This document shows positions 12,201 to 26,525 of a stretch of DNA of 64,000 bases, piece by piece. The DNA comes from Ophiocordyceps camponoti-saundersi (nom. inval.) (Eukaryota > Ascomycota > Sordariomycetes > Hypocreales > Ophiocordycipitaceae). A model generated the notes under the pieces. The model was not told the DNA's origin, ran no database searches, and saw only the letters and a program-made list of their open reading frames with translations. Each line of letters begins with the position of its first letter. Position 1 is the first letter of the stretch. The stretch lies in the NCBI GenBank assembly GCA_003339415.1, contig PDHQ01000133.1, forward strand, positions 24,958 to 88,957, read 5' to 3'. Position numbers and translations under genes: made by a program.

Positions 12201-15200
12201 TTTTTTTTATAAATAATATTAACTTTAATTTCCTTTATTATAATAATAATAGCTTATAATTATAATATAAAAATTAATAATAAATAAGCTACGCTTTATA
12301 ATAGTTATATTTTTAAATTTACTTAAGACCGCGTTTACTATTTATACGCTAGCTATTAAGATTAGCTAAGTAAATTATACCTTATTTAAGCTATATATTA
12401 ATAAAATTAAGCTAATATATAGTAACTATAAACGCGCGCGCGTATATTACTTATATTTAGATAAATTTTACTTATATATTTATATATCCCTAACTTAAGA
12501 ATAACGCTAAAAAGCTATATATTATATAAGCTAAGCGTTATAATAAATAATAAAAGTTTAGAGGGGTATAAGCTATATCTAAGGAGAATCTCGCCTTAAT
12601 TTAAAATTTAAGCTAAAGCTATATTTATAAGAATATAGTTAAGGTAAAAAACGCCTTAAGAGGTATCTATATTAAGGTTATAAAAAAGGTAAAAAAAGCG
12701 GAGAGAGGGGGGGGGAGATATCTATCTCTATACTTAAGTTAATCTACGTTACCTTAAAATAAGTTAACGCTTATATTAATTAATAGATTTTAAGCTTTAT
12801 AAGTATAGCTTATAATATACTAAACTTAAGCTAGAAAATAATAATAATATTTAAAAAGCTAAGAGAGCTAGCTTAAGCTCTGCTTAAGGTAAGGGTAAGT
12901 ATAACTTATAAGGTAAATAAGACGCGTAAGCTAGCGATAATAAAGCTTACTAAGGCGGCGCTTATAGCGCCTTTAAAAAGTAAAAGTAAAAAGTAAATAT
13001 CTCTTATTATAGTTTAAACGCGCCTTACTAAGAAAAAAGCTTATACTATACTTAAGATTCTTATAATTATACTAAATATAAATAATAATAATAATAACTT
13101 ATTACTTATTTCTATAATTAATATAAAGTATTTATATTTTATTAAGGTATATTTTAGGGAGAGTAAGGGAGGGAGCTTACGCTAAGTTAGTTTTAATAAT
13201 AATAAAGTTCTAAAGTTAGAGGCTACGCTAGCGCCGAATATAGTAAAGATAAGCCCGACTAATAAGGGGGTAGCTAAGTTACTTATAATAAAGGAGACTC
13301 CGGTTAAGGCGGCGGATATTATAGCGGCTACTAATACTTATATAGCTATAATAAACTATAATATTATTATAATAAGGATAAATTTAGCTAAGTTTTATAT
13401 TTTTTAGTTACTTAAAATTACCTTATTTTAAATTACCTAGTTACTTAGCGTTAGCTAGGAGTTTTAATTACTCGGTTTTTAATATAACTTACTTTTTACT
13501 AACTTAAAGTTATTAAAGAAATATAAACTTAAGCTATACCTTAGTAGAATATTAAGGAGGCGTAAGGGGCTCCGTAGTTATAAGCTATCGCTAAAATATC
13601 TAAAGATTTTAAGGTTAGATAAGTTATTCCTTAATAAGAATAATAAATTAACGCTAACGATAATTACCTTTAATAGTACGCGGCTTACTATTACGCTAGA
13701 TTTTATTATTACTTTAAGCTTATCTTAGCGATAAGTAACTTTGCCTAAGCTAGTTATTACTTTAAGCTTATTATAATAATAAATAACCGCTTTATAGCTA
13801 ACTACTACGCTAAACTTATTATAAGCTACTATACTAATAGTAACTCTAAGTAGGACGCGCCTTACTTTAAGTTTTAGTAGCTTTACGCTAAGTAAACTTA
13901 CGTTACGGGGCTAGCGTTAGTTTACGGTTACTCTTACTAATAAGGTAGCTAAAAAAGTTAAGGAGTTATTAAATAAGGAAAAAGATAATAATTTAAACTT
14001 AGTAAACGTAGATTCTTTCGAAATATAAAGTAAATTATAAATAAGGCGGGTAAATTAATAATATTATAATTATAGTAATTTACGTAAGATAAAGCTATAT
14101 TTAGCCTTAGTTAAACTTAAGAGTATTAGCGTAAAGTATATTAGTAAGCTAGAATTAATATAAGTTAGTATATCGGAGTATTTACTTTATAATTATAGTT
14201 ACTAATAAGTAGCGGTTAAGCTTTAATTATAGTTTAATATTAAAAAAGATAAGCTAAGGTAATTCGTAGCGCTATTTAACTAATTAAAAGTATCGAAAGA
14301 GTAAATAGTAAATATTCTCTAATCCGGTTTCGTATTAATATAAAGGGGAGACTATTTCTAATATATACTTATAAAAAAGGAACTTTTTAAGATTAATTTT
14401 ACCTATATAGAGTTATATAATTATAATATTAATATATTTTAGTAAATCTTTATATTTCTTAAGCGATTTTATTTTATTAAGGTAAGGCGGGAAATTAGAA
14501 GGAAATAAGGTAAGCTTAGAATATTTTATATATAGTTAGTTTTTAGAGTCCTCTTACTATATTTTCTAATCCTAGTAGAGAAAGTTTATTATAAACTTTT
14601 TATTTAAAGGTAATATATTATATCCTATCTACGTTTAAACTTAATATATATATTCCTCTAATAGCTACCTAGCTTTTTATTATTTTATTAGTTAATAAGG
14701 GGGGAAGCGCGATAAGAATTTTAAGATATTTTTAGAAGCGGTTTAGATCTTATCTAATATTATTATATCTTCTAAGTAGCGGAGGGTATTAGTCTTCCTT
14801 TTATTTAAGTAAAGATTAAGTAAGGGAACCTAAGATTTAGCCTTAAGGTAATAAATAAGTATAGCTTTATAAGCTTTAAGTATTATTTTAAGGTATTATA
14901 ACTATTCCGGTCTTAAGGCTCTAGCTAAGCTTAGTAAGTTTCCGCTTATAAAGGTAATAGTATAGAATATAATAATAATATATATAATAAGTAACCGGAT
15001 AACTTTTATATAAAGTTTATAAGCTTAGGTAAGAGGGTAATTTTAGGTAAAAGTAAATAAGAGGGAAAAGGCGAGGTTTTAGCGGAGGAGCTTAGTATAT
15101 ATAATTCGTAAATAGGGTAACTATTATAGCCGCTAATAAATTTAGACGCTTAGGAGTTTTACCTTAAAAATAAGGTAAACTTAGTAATCCCCTAGTTAGA

Positions 15201-18200
15201 TTAAATCTATTTTTAAAATATATTTTTAGGAAAAATATATAAGCTTACTTTTCTCTAGCCCGAATTTTATATTATAATTACGCGCTTATTATTCGTATAT
15301 TACTTATATAGCTTAAAGCTATCTTATAGTTATCTTAAAATTAAGCCTAACGCTAAGGAGGTTTATATTATTTATAAAACTAATTATTTATATTCCTTCC
15401 TTATATATTAGCTAGTTATAGAGCGGGGCTATATATAGAATAAATAGGATAGCGGAGAGCGGCGAACTTTAAGAAACTTTAGTTTTAATCTAATACGGTT
15501 CCGAAATCTTACTATTAAAGTAAAGTTAGGAGGTATAATTTTATAAGTAGCTATTAAGGAAAGCTAGGATTTAGTTTAGGAATCTTAAATACTTAAGTTT
15601 AGTAATAAGTTTATTATAATATATAATATTAAATACTCCCTTAATATTAAGTTATAAGAAAAACGCTACTTTTTTCCTAGCTTAAGTAGCTTAAATAAGC
15701 TTAGTAATTATAAAAATAGCTAGCTTCGTAAACTAATTCCGCCTATTACTTATTTAGCTTTTAAAGAGAAGTTAGTATAACTTCGTAGCTTTAGTAATTT
15801 ATTATCTTACTATAATTTCTAAGATTTTACTTAAGTAATATAATAAGGATATAAGCTTATAAGTACTTACCTCTTAGTAAGCCTCCGGTTTTTTTCTAAA
15901 CTTACGTAAGATAATTATAATAGTAAACTATAGCTAAGGCGGGAAATAACTAAATTATATATACGCTTAGAAAATTATAGCTAGCTAAGTAATAAAAATA
16001 AGGTAATATATTTTAAAAAATCTAGCGGGAATATTATCTACTTTAGCTACCTTTTAGAAAATTATTAACTTAAGCGTTATAGAAATATTAGTCTAAGTAA
16101 TCTTAATATTAATAAAAAATTTAAGTTTAAGTAGTTTAATATTAATTAGGGGTATATTATAAAGCTAAGGAAAAAACCGATTAGCTAAAATATTAGCTTT
16201 AGCTATATAGCTATTAGCTTAAGATTTATTAATTATCTTTAGCGTAAAAAGATAAATTAGATTTTAAGGAAGATTATTTTAAATATAAGCTTAACGCTTA
16301 ATATACTAAAACTTAAAAAGTAAGCTAGTAATAATATAAAGGAAAAATCGCTAATAAGTATATTTTACTAAGTTTATAGCTATTTTCTAAGTAAAAGCTA
16401 TCTCCTAAAGCTATTATTAAAAGAAGTCTAAAAAAAGGGACTTATATTTACGCTAAGCTTACTTAGCTACTCGAGTAGCTAAGGCCACGGCTAAGGTAAA
16501 TTACGCCGCTTTATAAGAATAGGAAAAGGCGATAAATAGTATTATCTAGTTAATAATAAGTTATAGTTCTTAATAAAATTAGTTAAAAGTATTATCGATC
16601 TTTATTAAGTTAGTAAGAGGGGAAAGTAAGAGGGTAATCTTAGTTAAGGATTTATAATAAATTAAGTCTAAGTCCGCTTATCTTTATTATAAGCGTAGTA
16701 TATACGCTATTATAAGTATAAGGATATTAATTATAAGAGATTAGGGGATATAGTTAAATTTAATAAAATTAAAGTTTAGATTAGTATAATATATATATAT
16801 AAGTCCGCTATAGCTTAGATTAAGTTTAGCGTATTATTTTTATATTTATAGAAAATTTAAGTATATTCTCCTTTTAAGGTAAGAAGTTAAAATTATAGCT
16901 TAGTTATTTTATAAATTAGCTAATCTAAGTTATCGGAAAGCCTCTTATAATATTCCTAAAGCGGGTAATATAAGTTAAAATTACTAACTAAGATATAGTT
17001 AGGGTTTAGAGGAAAATCTTAAAAAATTAAGAGGCTACCGCTATAAGGAGTATTAAGGGGAGAGTAGATAAAAATAAACTAAAGTTTAGAATAGAAAATA
17101 ATACTTATCTAGTCCTCCCTTATTTCCGGGAATTAAGTAAATATATTATATCTTTTATAAATATAGATTAAAGTATAGCCGCCGCTATAAACGAGGCGGT
17201 AAAGCGAAGTCTTAAGTAGAGGAGGCTCGGCGCTAAGGTAGCTAATAATTTCCTAAAAAGTAATAATATTATAATCCGATTTACTACTAAATATTAGCTT
17301 AGCTAGCTTAGTACGCTTATTTATATTTTAAAAAAGAACTTTTATAAATATAAGGAAATAGTTATAATAGTATTAGTTTCTTTACTATAATTTCTTTATA
17401 GCTTAATTATAGATCTTATCTAAGTCTAGGCCGGGGCTAAGGTAATTAATACTTTTACGCTTTTTTAAATAGTAAGGTTAAGTTAAATTAAAAATAAAAC
17501 TAGTTTATCGATAATTTATATAAGTAAGATACTATTTATATCTTAAAGGAGGGAGGCACTCCGGGCCCGTTAGATAAAGCGTCTTATTACTTTAAGGGTA
17601 TTTTTAATTACTTATATTTTAATAGCGGGGCGGCCCCTTTTAAAGCCTAAAAGTTATCTATATTTTCTTCTAATAATAAACTAGCTTAGGGACGCACTAT
17701 ATATAATAATATTTTTAGTTATTACTAATTTTATTTATTATAAAATAGATTATAAGCTAGGCTTAGTAAATCTAACTAATTATCTTTTATAGTAAGCTCT
17801 CGCCTAATCTTAGTACTTAATAGTAATAAGGTAAAGCCTAAACTATATAAAATAGTCCTTATTATAAAAAATATAATAAAATAAGTATCTTTTAATTCTA
17901 ATATAGTAATTATCCTTATTCTTATAATTAGTCGCTTTATACTTATTATAAAGCTTAGGGTATTTATATATTTTAGCGATATACCTAAAATAATAATAAT
18001 TATAATATTACTAGGAGCGGACCGCGTTTAAAAATAGCTCCGTATAAAAAATCTAAGTATTAATAGCTAGCTTATTATTATAAAGTTTATTAGTATTAAC
18101 TAGTAATTTAAAGCTAATAATAACCGCTATTTTAGTAAATTTAAGCTAGGGCTTAAGCGCTTATAGATAAGCTATAAGTATTTTATTAACTTACGCTATC

Positions 18201-19080
18201 TTATTAAAAAAGTTATCGCGTTCCCTAATAGCGAGGTTTAAAGGAAATCTTTTAGTAATAATATTATAAATCTTATTTATAATAGTTACCTTATCGCCGA
18301 AAATAAGCATAACCTAGCTTAGGTCTTAAGTAAAAGTAGCTATATCCTTATTAAAAGTAAGTCTAATATCCTTATTATTAAGATAGTATATAGCTAAGTA
18401 TAAGTTAAAGTAAATAGCGGTATTAATAGCTTATATAATATCGCGTACTATCCTATTTATAATATTATTTATTATATTCGCTAAGCGAATAATAATTTCC
18501 TTCCTATAATATAAGGGAAGTTTTTTTTCTAAGTTATATAATAAAATTAAAGCTAATATAACTTATACTTATATTTAATATCCTCCTTATTTCGTTATCT
18601 TTAAATATAATAATTTACGAAAAGTAATAATAATAATATTTTTAATTTCCTTATATATAATATAATTAATCTAAGTCTAAATTTAATTTAATTTAAGTTC
18701 CCTATAAGCTACTATTATAGCCTAAGCTACGCGGAATACGTTAGCTAATATAATACTTAATAGTTAATAATATAATTTTTTCTTATTTTTATTAATTAAA
18801 ACTTATAATAATCCTTAATTATATTTAATATATTTTCTATTAAAATTAATATTTTTAAACTAGTATATAGATAAATTTAACTTATATTCGGAGCGTATTA
18901 TAACCTTAGTTCCTCTATAAAAATTTCTTCCTCCTCCGCCGCGGTTATAATTACCCCTAGCTAGAACTTAGCTAAGCATAGCCTTACTCCGAATTAAATA
19001 GCGAATCCGACGCTACTAACGTTTTACCTTTTCCTTTTAGATCGCGCCTTATATTAAGCGCGTGTTAAGCTTTTTCCTAA
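12200..19080 (-). mobile_element. RIPed non-LTR retrotransposon (Tad-like LINE), minus strand
   Basis: On the minus strand near 15421-15472 the RT signature reads SSPLSAILFILYIAPLY, matching the PQGSPLSPILF block of LINE reverse transcriptases. About 60 bp further on, FINNINLL stands where the catalytic FxDD is expected; GAC/GAT to AAC/AAT is a RIP change. The 5' end (about 17690-19070) is homologous, inverted, to 32740-34135, which encodes a CCHC zinc-knuckle ORF1. About 7 kb and two ORFs fit the Tad1 group of filamentous fungi. The endonuclease and RNase H domains were not individually recognised. The 3' boundary is approximate. Confidence 0.68.
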
Positions 19081-20435
19081 TAGTAAATAAATATCCTTAA
19101 AACTATATTACTTATTCTTAATTAAAAAAACGCAGGTTAAAGTTAGCTTAAATTATTAGAGTAAACTTTAAAAGTAAAGTTAGTATAACTTATTATTAGG
19201 ATAAAGCTATAATTTTTTATTATATAAATATTAGCTACTATTAGCTTAAAGCTTTTTTTATTTTCTATTATATAGCTTTTAGTTATTACTAACTTAAAAT
19301 CTTTATATATTATATAAACCTCGCTTATTATAATAAAAATATAACTTACTATTATAATAAAATTATAATCTTTTATCTTAAAGCTTTTAATTATATTATT
19401 TACTATATCGCTATTTTTATATATTCTTATAATAGTAAAAAAAATACTAGCTTTAACGCTTATATTTATTATACCGCTATCTTTAAGTATTTTTATAATT
19501 TATATACTTTTAGCTACTTTTAGAATTTAGAGTATAACTATATTAATTTAGGCACCTTTAGCTACTTTTATAATTTAAAATATAACTATATTAATTTAAA
19601 TATTAAAAGATAAGGCTATTTTTAATATTACCTATATTATAACTATAAGAGCCTTTACCGCTTTTTATTAAAAGGAAGCGTTTAAATTATTATTAGCTAA
19701 GTAGCGAAATCTAATAGCGCGGTAGTTAGAGAGGAGTTAAATATAGATAAACAAATAACGGTTTATTATAAGGGATTAAAAAAAGCGATATAAAGCTAAT
19801 TTTAAAGCTTTTCTTAAATGTTAACGAATAGAATTTTAGTAAGTTATTTAAGTAGAAAAATTAACTACTTATACTAAAAGAGCTATTAAGTAGATAATAG
19901 CTTTAGAGAATTTAAAGAAACTTTTCTTACTTATTTATAATAAACTAATTTATATTCTAAATAAGTCCTTAATATAATTAAAGCGGCCCCTTTTTACTAA
20001 TATTAAAGAAAATAATATATATTTAATAAAAAATATTATTAAAGCCGCGTTATAAAAAGTATTTTAATCTATAATAATAAATAATATTATTTAACTATTA
20101 TTAAATAAAGCTATCAAATTAACTCTACGCTAAGTTATAAAAGTAAATTTTAAGGAGTTTAATTAACTTATATTATAACTTATATTAAACCCCCTTTTAT
20201 AGCCTTCTAACTAACTATTAATATTTAAGCTATTATTACTATAATTAAAAAGGCTTATTATAGCTACTTAGTTTAATAAAAGATTAATTAAAAAAGTAAA
20301 GCTATTTAATTAAGGAAATTAGGAGACTAGATTAAATAAAATTAAGGAAACACCCTTAAGACTAAATAAAGATAGGAGCGAATATAATAAGGAAGTTTAA
20401 AGTAATCGGGCTAATTACTATATAAAATACCTTAT
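19081..20435. other. Unassigned RIPed AT-rich DNA
   Basis: No coding relic, terminal repeat or gene recognised. If 20436-20625 is the end of an LTR, part of this stretch may be the rest of that LTR or its element. Confidence 0.4.
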
Positions 20436-20625
20436 TTTATAAAGGGAGTATTAGCGTAAAGGAGCGGATAATAGAAAAGGGGATAGGGGATAAAAAAAAA
20501 TAAACTTAGTATTATTATTATTAAACTTACTATTAAACGAATAAAAAAAAATTATAACTATTATTACTCTAATATATAATATTATATAATTTAATTTAAT
20601 CTTTTAACTTAAGACCGAATAAGGG
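20436..20625 (+). repeat. LTR-like fragment, inverted match to 11230-11412
   Basis: About 190 bp match the reverse complement of 11230-11412. It ends at the point where family B homology begins (about 20620, ending gggatttt then aatattattt), so it marks a true junction. It may be a solo or truncated LTR of the Gypsy-type element in plus orientation. Confidence 0.5.
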
Positions 20626-22594
20626 ATTTTAATATTATTTATCTTATATATTTTATTTTTTATAAGCGCTTAGAATAAGTAATTAATATACTTATTATTA
20701 AATTTATAAATAATATTAATATTTTTAATACTAAATATACCTTTACTTAAGTTTACCGCTAGCTTAAATAAGCTTAGAGTATTTATTATAGCTAAGTAGC
20801 AGAGTATAAAATAACCTTTTAGCTATTTAAAAGTAAGCTCCTTTATTTTATAAAAGCTTACTCCGCTAATATAACTTTATTAGTTTTTAATAAGAATATT
20901 ATTTAACTTATATAAAAAGTATATAATTTTAAAGTTTAAATTTATTATAAACTTTATTTAAAGCTTTACTTTTACTATTTTATAAAGAAGCTTACTTATT
21001 AATAGCTAGCTTTAACTAAGCTTACTTTATTTACTTAAAGCTTTTTACTTTTTTAAATAAAGGAAATTTATATTAAAGTTATTAAGTTTATAATCGCCTT
21101 TAGCGCTATAATTTACTTTACTTTAACTTTACTAAGCGGGGAACTTAAAAGCTTTATCTTTTAATAGCTAGCTATAACTTAGTTTAAATACCTTTATATT
21201 ATTTTTAAAGCGTACTAAGTAACCTCTTCTTATTATATTAAGTCTAAAACTTTTATCCCCCTTATTAATATTTACTTATTTTACCGCGCTACTTATAACT
21301 ATTAACTCCTTTATAATAAAAAACTTATAGCTTATATTTACTCCGCTTTTAAGAGAATTACTATATACCTTTACTAATAATATAAAAGTTAGCCTAACTT
21401 TACTTATATCCCCTTTAAATCTCTTTAATCTTTTTTTATTATTATTTAAGTATAGATTTTAGATATTTTTACTTAGTTTCTTAAAACTTTAAAAGCTTAT
21501 TTTTAAAAAAAAATAGCTTTATTAAAACTTTAAGGAAAAGAAGCTTTAAAAATATAGCTAGTTTTTTAAATACCTTATTAATAAATTACCTTAACTAAAA
21601 CTTAATAACGCTTTATAAATTTATTAAAGCTTTCTAAAATTTCTTAATAATACCTTAACTTAACTTTATAATAATAAAATTAGCCTTAATAAGTTTTTTT
21701 ATCTTTATAGTATTTTTATAATTATAACCTCTTATTACTTTTATAATAATAAGGAAAATAAGATAATAACTTATTTTACTTTATATTATAAACTAATTAC
21801 TTATTAAAAGACGCTTTTACTTATATTTTTTATAAGTTTAATTTAAAATTATAAAAACTTTAATAAAGCTTTTAACTATAAAATTATTATAAGCTTTTTC
21901 GCTTTATAATTTATTTACTTATAACGCTTTAACTAATTTAACTTTTTTATATTATTTTATAATATTTAAGTATATTAAAATATTTAAATATAAAATTTAA
22001 GCGCTAAAAATAAATTTTAATATTTTTACTATATAATTACTATTATTTATTTACCTTATATTTTACTTTTAACTTTACTCCTTACTTTACTTAGCCTTAC
22101 TTAGCCCGCTTAGCTTTTTTACCCCTTTTCTTACCCTGCTTTCCGCTTTATTTTCTATACTTAATAATACCTCTAACTTTTATAAGCTTATTTTTTAAGC
22201 TATTATTATCGCTCTTTACTATATATTTAACGCTATTAACGCGGATTTTATAAGAGAAAATTCTAGTACTCGAATAAGGTTTAGCTTAAGCTTTAACCTT
22301 TTTTTTACCGCTTCCTTTATTTTTATCTCCCCCGCTACTCCCTTATCCTCCTTTATATTATTTACCTCCTCCGCTCCGTTCGCCCTTTTAACTTTATTCG
22401 CTTTTTTCTTATTTTCTCTAACTATTACTTAATCTAATTTACTTTTTAATATTAATATAATAAGAATTAGCGTTTTAGCCGCTACTTTATCTTTTACCCC
22501 GCTTTTAACTTTAGCTCTTATTTTAATAAATTTAAGTTAAAAGTATATTAAATTTTAATAATATTTTTTAAAATATATTCAAATTAGTTAATTT

Positions 22595-22938
22595 CACCGC
22601 CTCGCCTCGCACCGCCCCGCACCGCCCCGCACCGCCCCGCACCGCCCCGCGCTACGCTGCACCGCCCCGCTCCTTCCGCCCCGTGCCTCACGGACTTTCC
22701 TTTTCTCCGCACTCCCCTCCCTACCCCACTTTTCTTATATTATTCGAAACCACCCCTAGGCAGCAGGCTTATTATACTACACCACCGCTAGCTACCGCTA
22801 TGCCCTTATATAAGCGTATAGCAAGCCTTCCCTTTATAGTTAGGGGGTTTTGCCCTATTTTAGGGGATTTTTCTTACTTAATATATTATAAAAGCTCTAG
22901 ATATTATAAAGGCCCCTAGCGTATAAATAAATAAATAA
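22595..22938 (+). mobile_element. SINE-like short element with 14-bp target duplication
   Basis: The 344-bp unit starts with GC-rich sequence, contains a 10-bp minisatellite, and ends in an AAAT-rich tail. It is flanked by a perfect 14-bp direct repeat (aaattagttaattt) at 22581-22594 and 22939-22952. The corresponding place in B copy 3 lacks it. The unit is homologous to the terminal 340 bp of family B (24290-24627; inverse at 43755-44100). It is therefore either a SINE sharing the LINE tail or a severely 5'-truncated B element. The 78-codon ORF inside it has no coding signature. Confidence 0.75.
22611..22670 (+). repeat. GC-rich minisatellite, 10-bp unit
   Basis: Four perfect tandem copies of accgccccgc occupy 22611-22650. 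They are followed by a variant decamer (gctacgctgc) and another perfect copy at 22661-22670. This is the most GC-rich spot in the window. The homologous array at 24300-24360 is heavily C-to-T mutated. Confidence 0.95.
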
Positions 22939-24627
22939 AAATTAGTTAATTTTAATATAATTTATTATTTTTTAATTAATATTATTTTATATTTAGTTAA
23001 AATTATATATTATATTATATATAATAAATTAAAAGTTTTATATTTTTAAATATATTTTTAATAAAAACTTTTATAAAAATAATATAATAAGGTTTTTCTA
23101 AATAATAATAATAATAATAGTTATTATTATTATAAATATTATTATTATTATTATTATTACCTCCCTTATCTCTATTATAAACTCTGCTATTATTATTATA
23201 GCTATTATTATCTAAGCTAGCGCCTTTACCCCCGCGCCCCTTATTATTACTTTTATTTCCTCCTCCGCGCTTACTATTATTATTACCTCTACTTATAGTT
23301 TCACTATTATATTTATTACTGCCGCTATTATTACTATCGCTTCGCCCCCCTCCCCGCTTTTTACTCCGCTTATACTAATAATTATTTATTTATTTTATAT
23401 TTTAAGATAAATTAATATTAGTATATAAAACTTTTAAAAAGAAATATTAATAATTATAGTAGTAAAAGTAATATTAAAAATAGCTATTAAAATAGCTAAC
23501 TTTACTAAAGCGCTTACTTAAAGTATTATTATTATTATATTAAGTTAAAGCTTTAATACTTTATTCTATTTTTATATATTATATAAGTTAACTTAAATTC
23601 TTTCTTATTATTTATTATTAGCTATATTTAAAACTTCGCTCCGCTTCGCTTTATTTTATATTTACTAATAAGCTACTTAGCTATCCTCCTTTACTAATAT
23701 ACCGCGCTATTTTTATTATAATAATATATAATTTCTTTAAATATATTTATAATTTAATTAATATCCTAAACTTTAACTTTAACTTTACTTTTAACTTTTA
23801 GCTTTACTTATTTTTTAATATTTATATTAAGCTTTAATATAATTAAAATAACTAATTAATTATAAGCTTATATACTTTATTAGCTTTATATATAGCTAAT
23901 ATTATATAATATTATTTATTTTATTATTTCTAATATAAAATTTTATAATTAGCTAGCTAAGCTATATATATAATATAAAAAAAGTTATAAAGCTTATTAT
24001 AAATAATCTTAAGTATATTTATTATTATTATTTTATTAATATAGCTATATAACTTTTATTATTTTTCTTTTATTATAAAGATTAAAGGGAAAAGTTAAGG
24101 AAAGAGGTTAAAAATATACCTTTTTCTAAAAATAATAAAAAGAAAAAAAAGAAAAGAAAAAATAAAGTAAAAGAGAAAAAGATATAGCCCCCCCTTTTTT
24201 AATTATTAATAGATAATAAAGCGGCTACCTTATTACTTTACTTTACCCCCCCCCTTAGATTTTCCTTCCCCCGCTTTACGCTATATTACCTCGCCTCGCA
24301 CCGCCCCGTATCGCCCTATATTACCCTATACCGCCTTACGCTACGCTATACCGCCCCGCTCCTTCCGCCCTATACTTTATAAACTTTCCTTTCTTTATAC
24401 TCCCCTCCTTACTTTATTTTCTTATATTATTTAAAATTACTTATAAGTAATAAGCTTATTATATTATACCGCTATTAGTTATTATTATATTTTTATATAA
24501 GCGTATAATAAGCTTTTCCTTTTATAGTTAAAAAGTTTTATTTTACTTTAGGGAATTTTTTTTACTTAATATATTATAAAAGCTTTAGATATTATAAAAG
24601 CCTTTAATATATAAATAAATAAATAAA

Positions 24628-25859
24628 ACTAATTAATATTTAAATTAAAAGCTATAGTTTTATATAAATAAGCGTTAGGATAATTAAAGTATTTTCCTTC
24701 CTATTTTAGATTTTATATATAACTTCTTTTAATATATATTAATTAGTATAGCGCTACTTATAATAGCTTTTAAGAAAGATATATAGAATCCCCTCTTAGT
24801 TTTTAGCTCTTAAAATACCTTAAATACTTTAAACCTTATTATTATAGCTTATAAACTTATCGCTTAAGTATAGGAAATATAATAATAAGCTTAAGTTATT
24901 ATAAATAAAGCGCGCGGTAAATAAAAAATATAAGCTAATAAAAAATATCGCCTAATAAACTTTATAGTTAGTAATTAGGTATTTCTTAGCTATAAAGGTT
25001 TTATAATAACTATACTTATAATAAGACTTAATACTTAATAATTAAGTCTTTTTATAATTTTTAAAAAATAAAGCTATAGCTATATCCTTAACTTATTAAA
25101 TAGCTATTAGATAATAAACTTATTTTACGCTAACTACTTTTAAAAAACTATTATAAATCTTTTACTTAGCTAAGAAATACCCCTTATTAAACTAAAAATT
25201 ATTAATAATACGCTAAAGTAAAAAGTAAACTAAGTCCTTTAATTTTATATTATAAAATAACGCTATTAATTAAAATATTAAATTTACTAGCGTAATTATA
25301 ACCTAAATAAAATATAGTACCTTATTAAGAATTTTTAATATATACTTATAGCTTTTAAGGACTTTTATAACTATTTCCCTAATATTATCAGCTTACTTAT
25401 TAATTTCTAACGCTAAATTAAAGCTCTTAAAATAGATTATAATTATAAAAATATTAACTAAAATAAAAACGTAATTTCCCTAAGCATATAGCTATATATT
25501 AAATATTACTAGCTTTAATAAGTATATTAAGGCCTTTATTAAGGGGTAGTACTACGCGCTAGCTTTTATAAGAATTTCCTTTAAATATTTCCTAAAGATT
25601 TCTAAGAATTTCTAACTATACTTATATAACCTTAGAAACCTTATTATAAAATTACCTAGGAAGGACCTTAAGGGAAATTACTAGGAAATATAACCGCTTC
25701 TCTATTAGATTTTACTTTACCTTTTCCCGTATTTACTAGCATATATTTTTATATATTTTATTAGAATTTTACTTATAAAAGTTTCTCTCTTTTTTCCTTC
25801 TTTTCTCTTTAGCTTAGAATCTTTATTTATAAGATTAATATTATTATTTACTTAACGTA
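24628..25859. other. Unassigned RIPed AT-rich DNA between B copies 1 and 2
   Basis: No coding relic, terminal repeat or RNA gene recognised. CpA/TpG depletion indicates an old repeat. Confidence 0.4.
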
Positions 25860-26525
25860 TTTCTAAGCTATAATATTAAAAAACTTTAAAAAGCTTTAAT
25901 AAATTTATAAAATAATATTAAGTTTTAATTAAGGCAGTTTATTAATAAGATACTTAAAAAGTTAATAATATTTTTAAAGCTTTCCTTTTCTTTAATTTTA
26001 ATAAAGCTATTATTTTATATAAAAATAAGCTTTTAAATTTTTAAGTAATTAGAAAAAAATATCTAAAGTTTATATTTAGGTAATAAAAAAGGTTTAGAAG
26101 AGGTTAAGAGTAATATAAATAAAGCGGGGCTAACTTTTATATTATTAGCGAAGATATATAATAATTCTCTTAAAAGCGGAGCGGATATAAGCTATAAGTT
26201 TTTTAATATATAAAAGTTCGTATCTATAAGTAGCGTAGTAAGATAAGTAAATATTAATAAAAGGGATAAAAATTTTAAACTTTATATAATAAGAAAAGGT
26301 AGCTTAATATACCTTAAGAATAATATAAAAGTATTTAAACTAAGTTATAATTAGCTATTAAAAGATAAGGCTTTTAAGTTCCCCGCTTAGCGGAGTTAGA
26401 GTAAAATAAATTATAATATTAAAAGTAATTATAAACTTAAAAACTTTAATATAAATTTCCTTTACTTAAAAAAGTAAAAAGCTTTAAGTAGATAATATAA
26501 AACTTATTAAAGCTAGCTATTAATA

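Larger units (their letters stand above)
20626..24627. repeat. Unclassified repeat family B, copy 1 (inverted relative to copies 2 and 3)
   Basis: Read on the minus strand, this matches 43751 to about 47390 over several kilobases, including a stretch of GGCGG-type codon-like repeats near 23170-23360. It also matches copy 2 in shared parts. At 24290-24627 it ends with a mutated GC-rich minisatellite followed by an AAAT tail. The tail suggests the right edge is the 3' end of a LINE-like element. Several frames stay fairly open, but I recognise no protein family. An extra 344-bp unit is inserted at 22595-22938. Confidence 0.6.

Noticed and set aside
22683..22919. 78-codon ORF in the GC-rich unit
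   Set aside because: It lies wholly within the SINE-like repeat. The homologous units are riddled with changes in this frame and no protein feature is visible.
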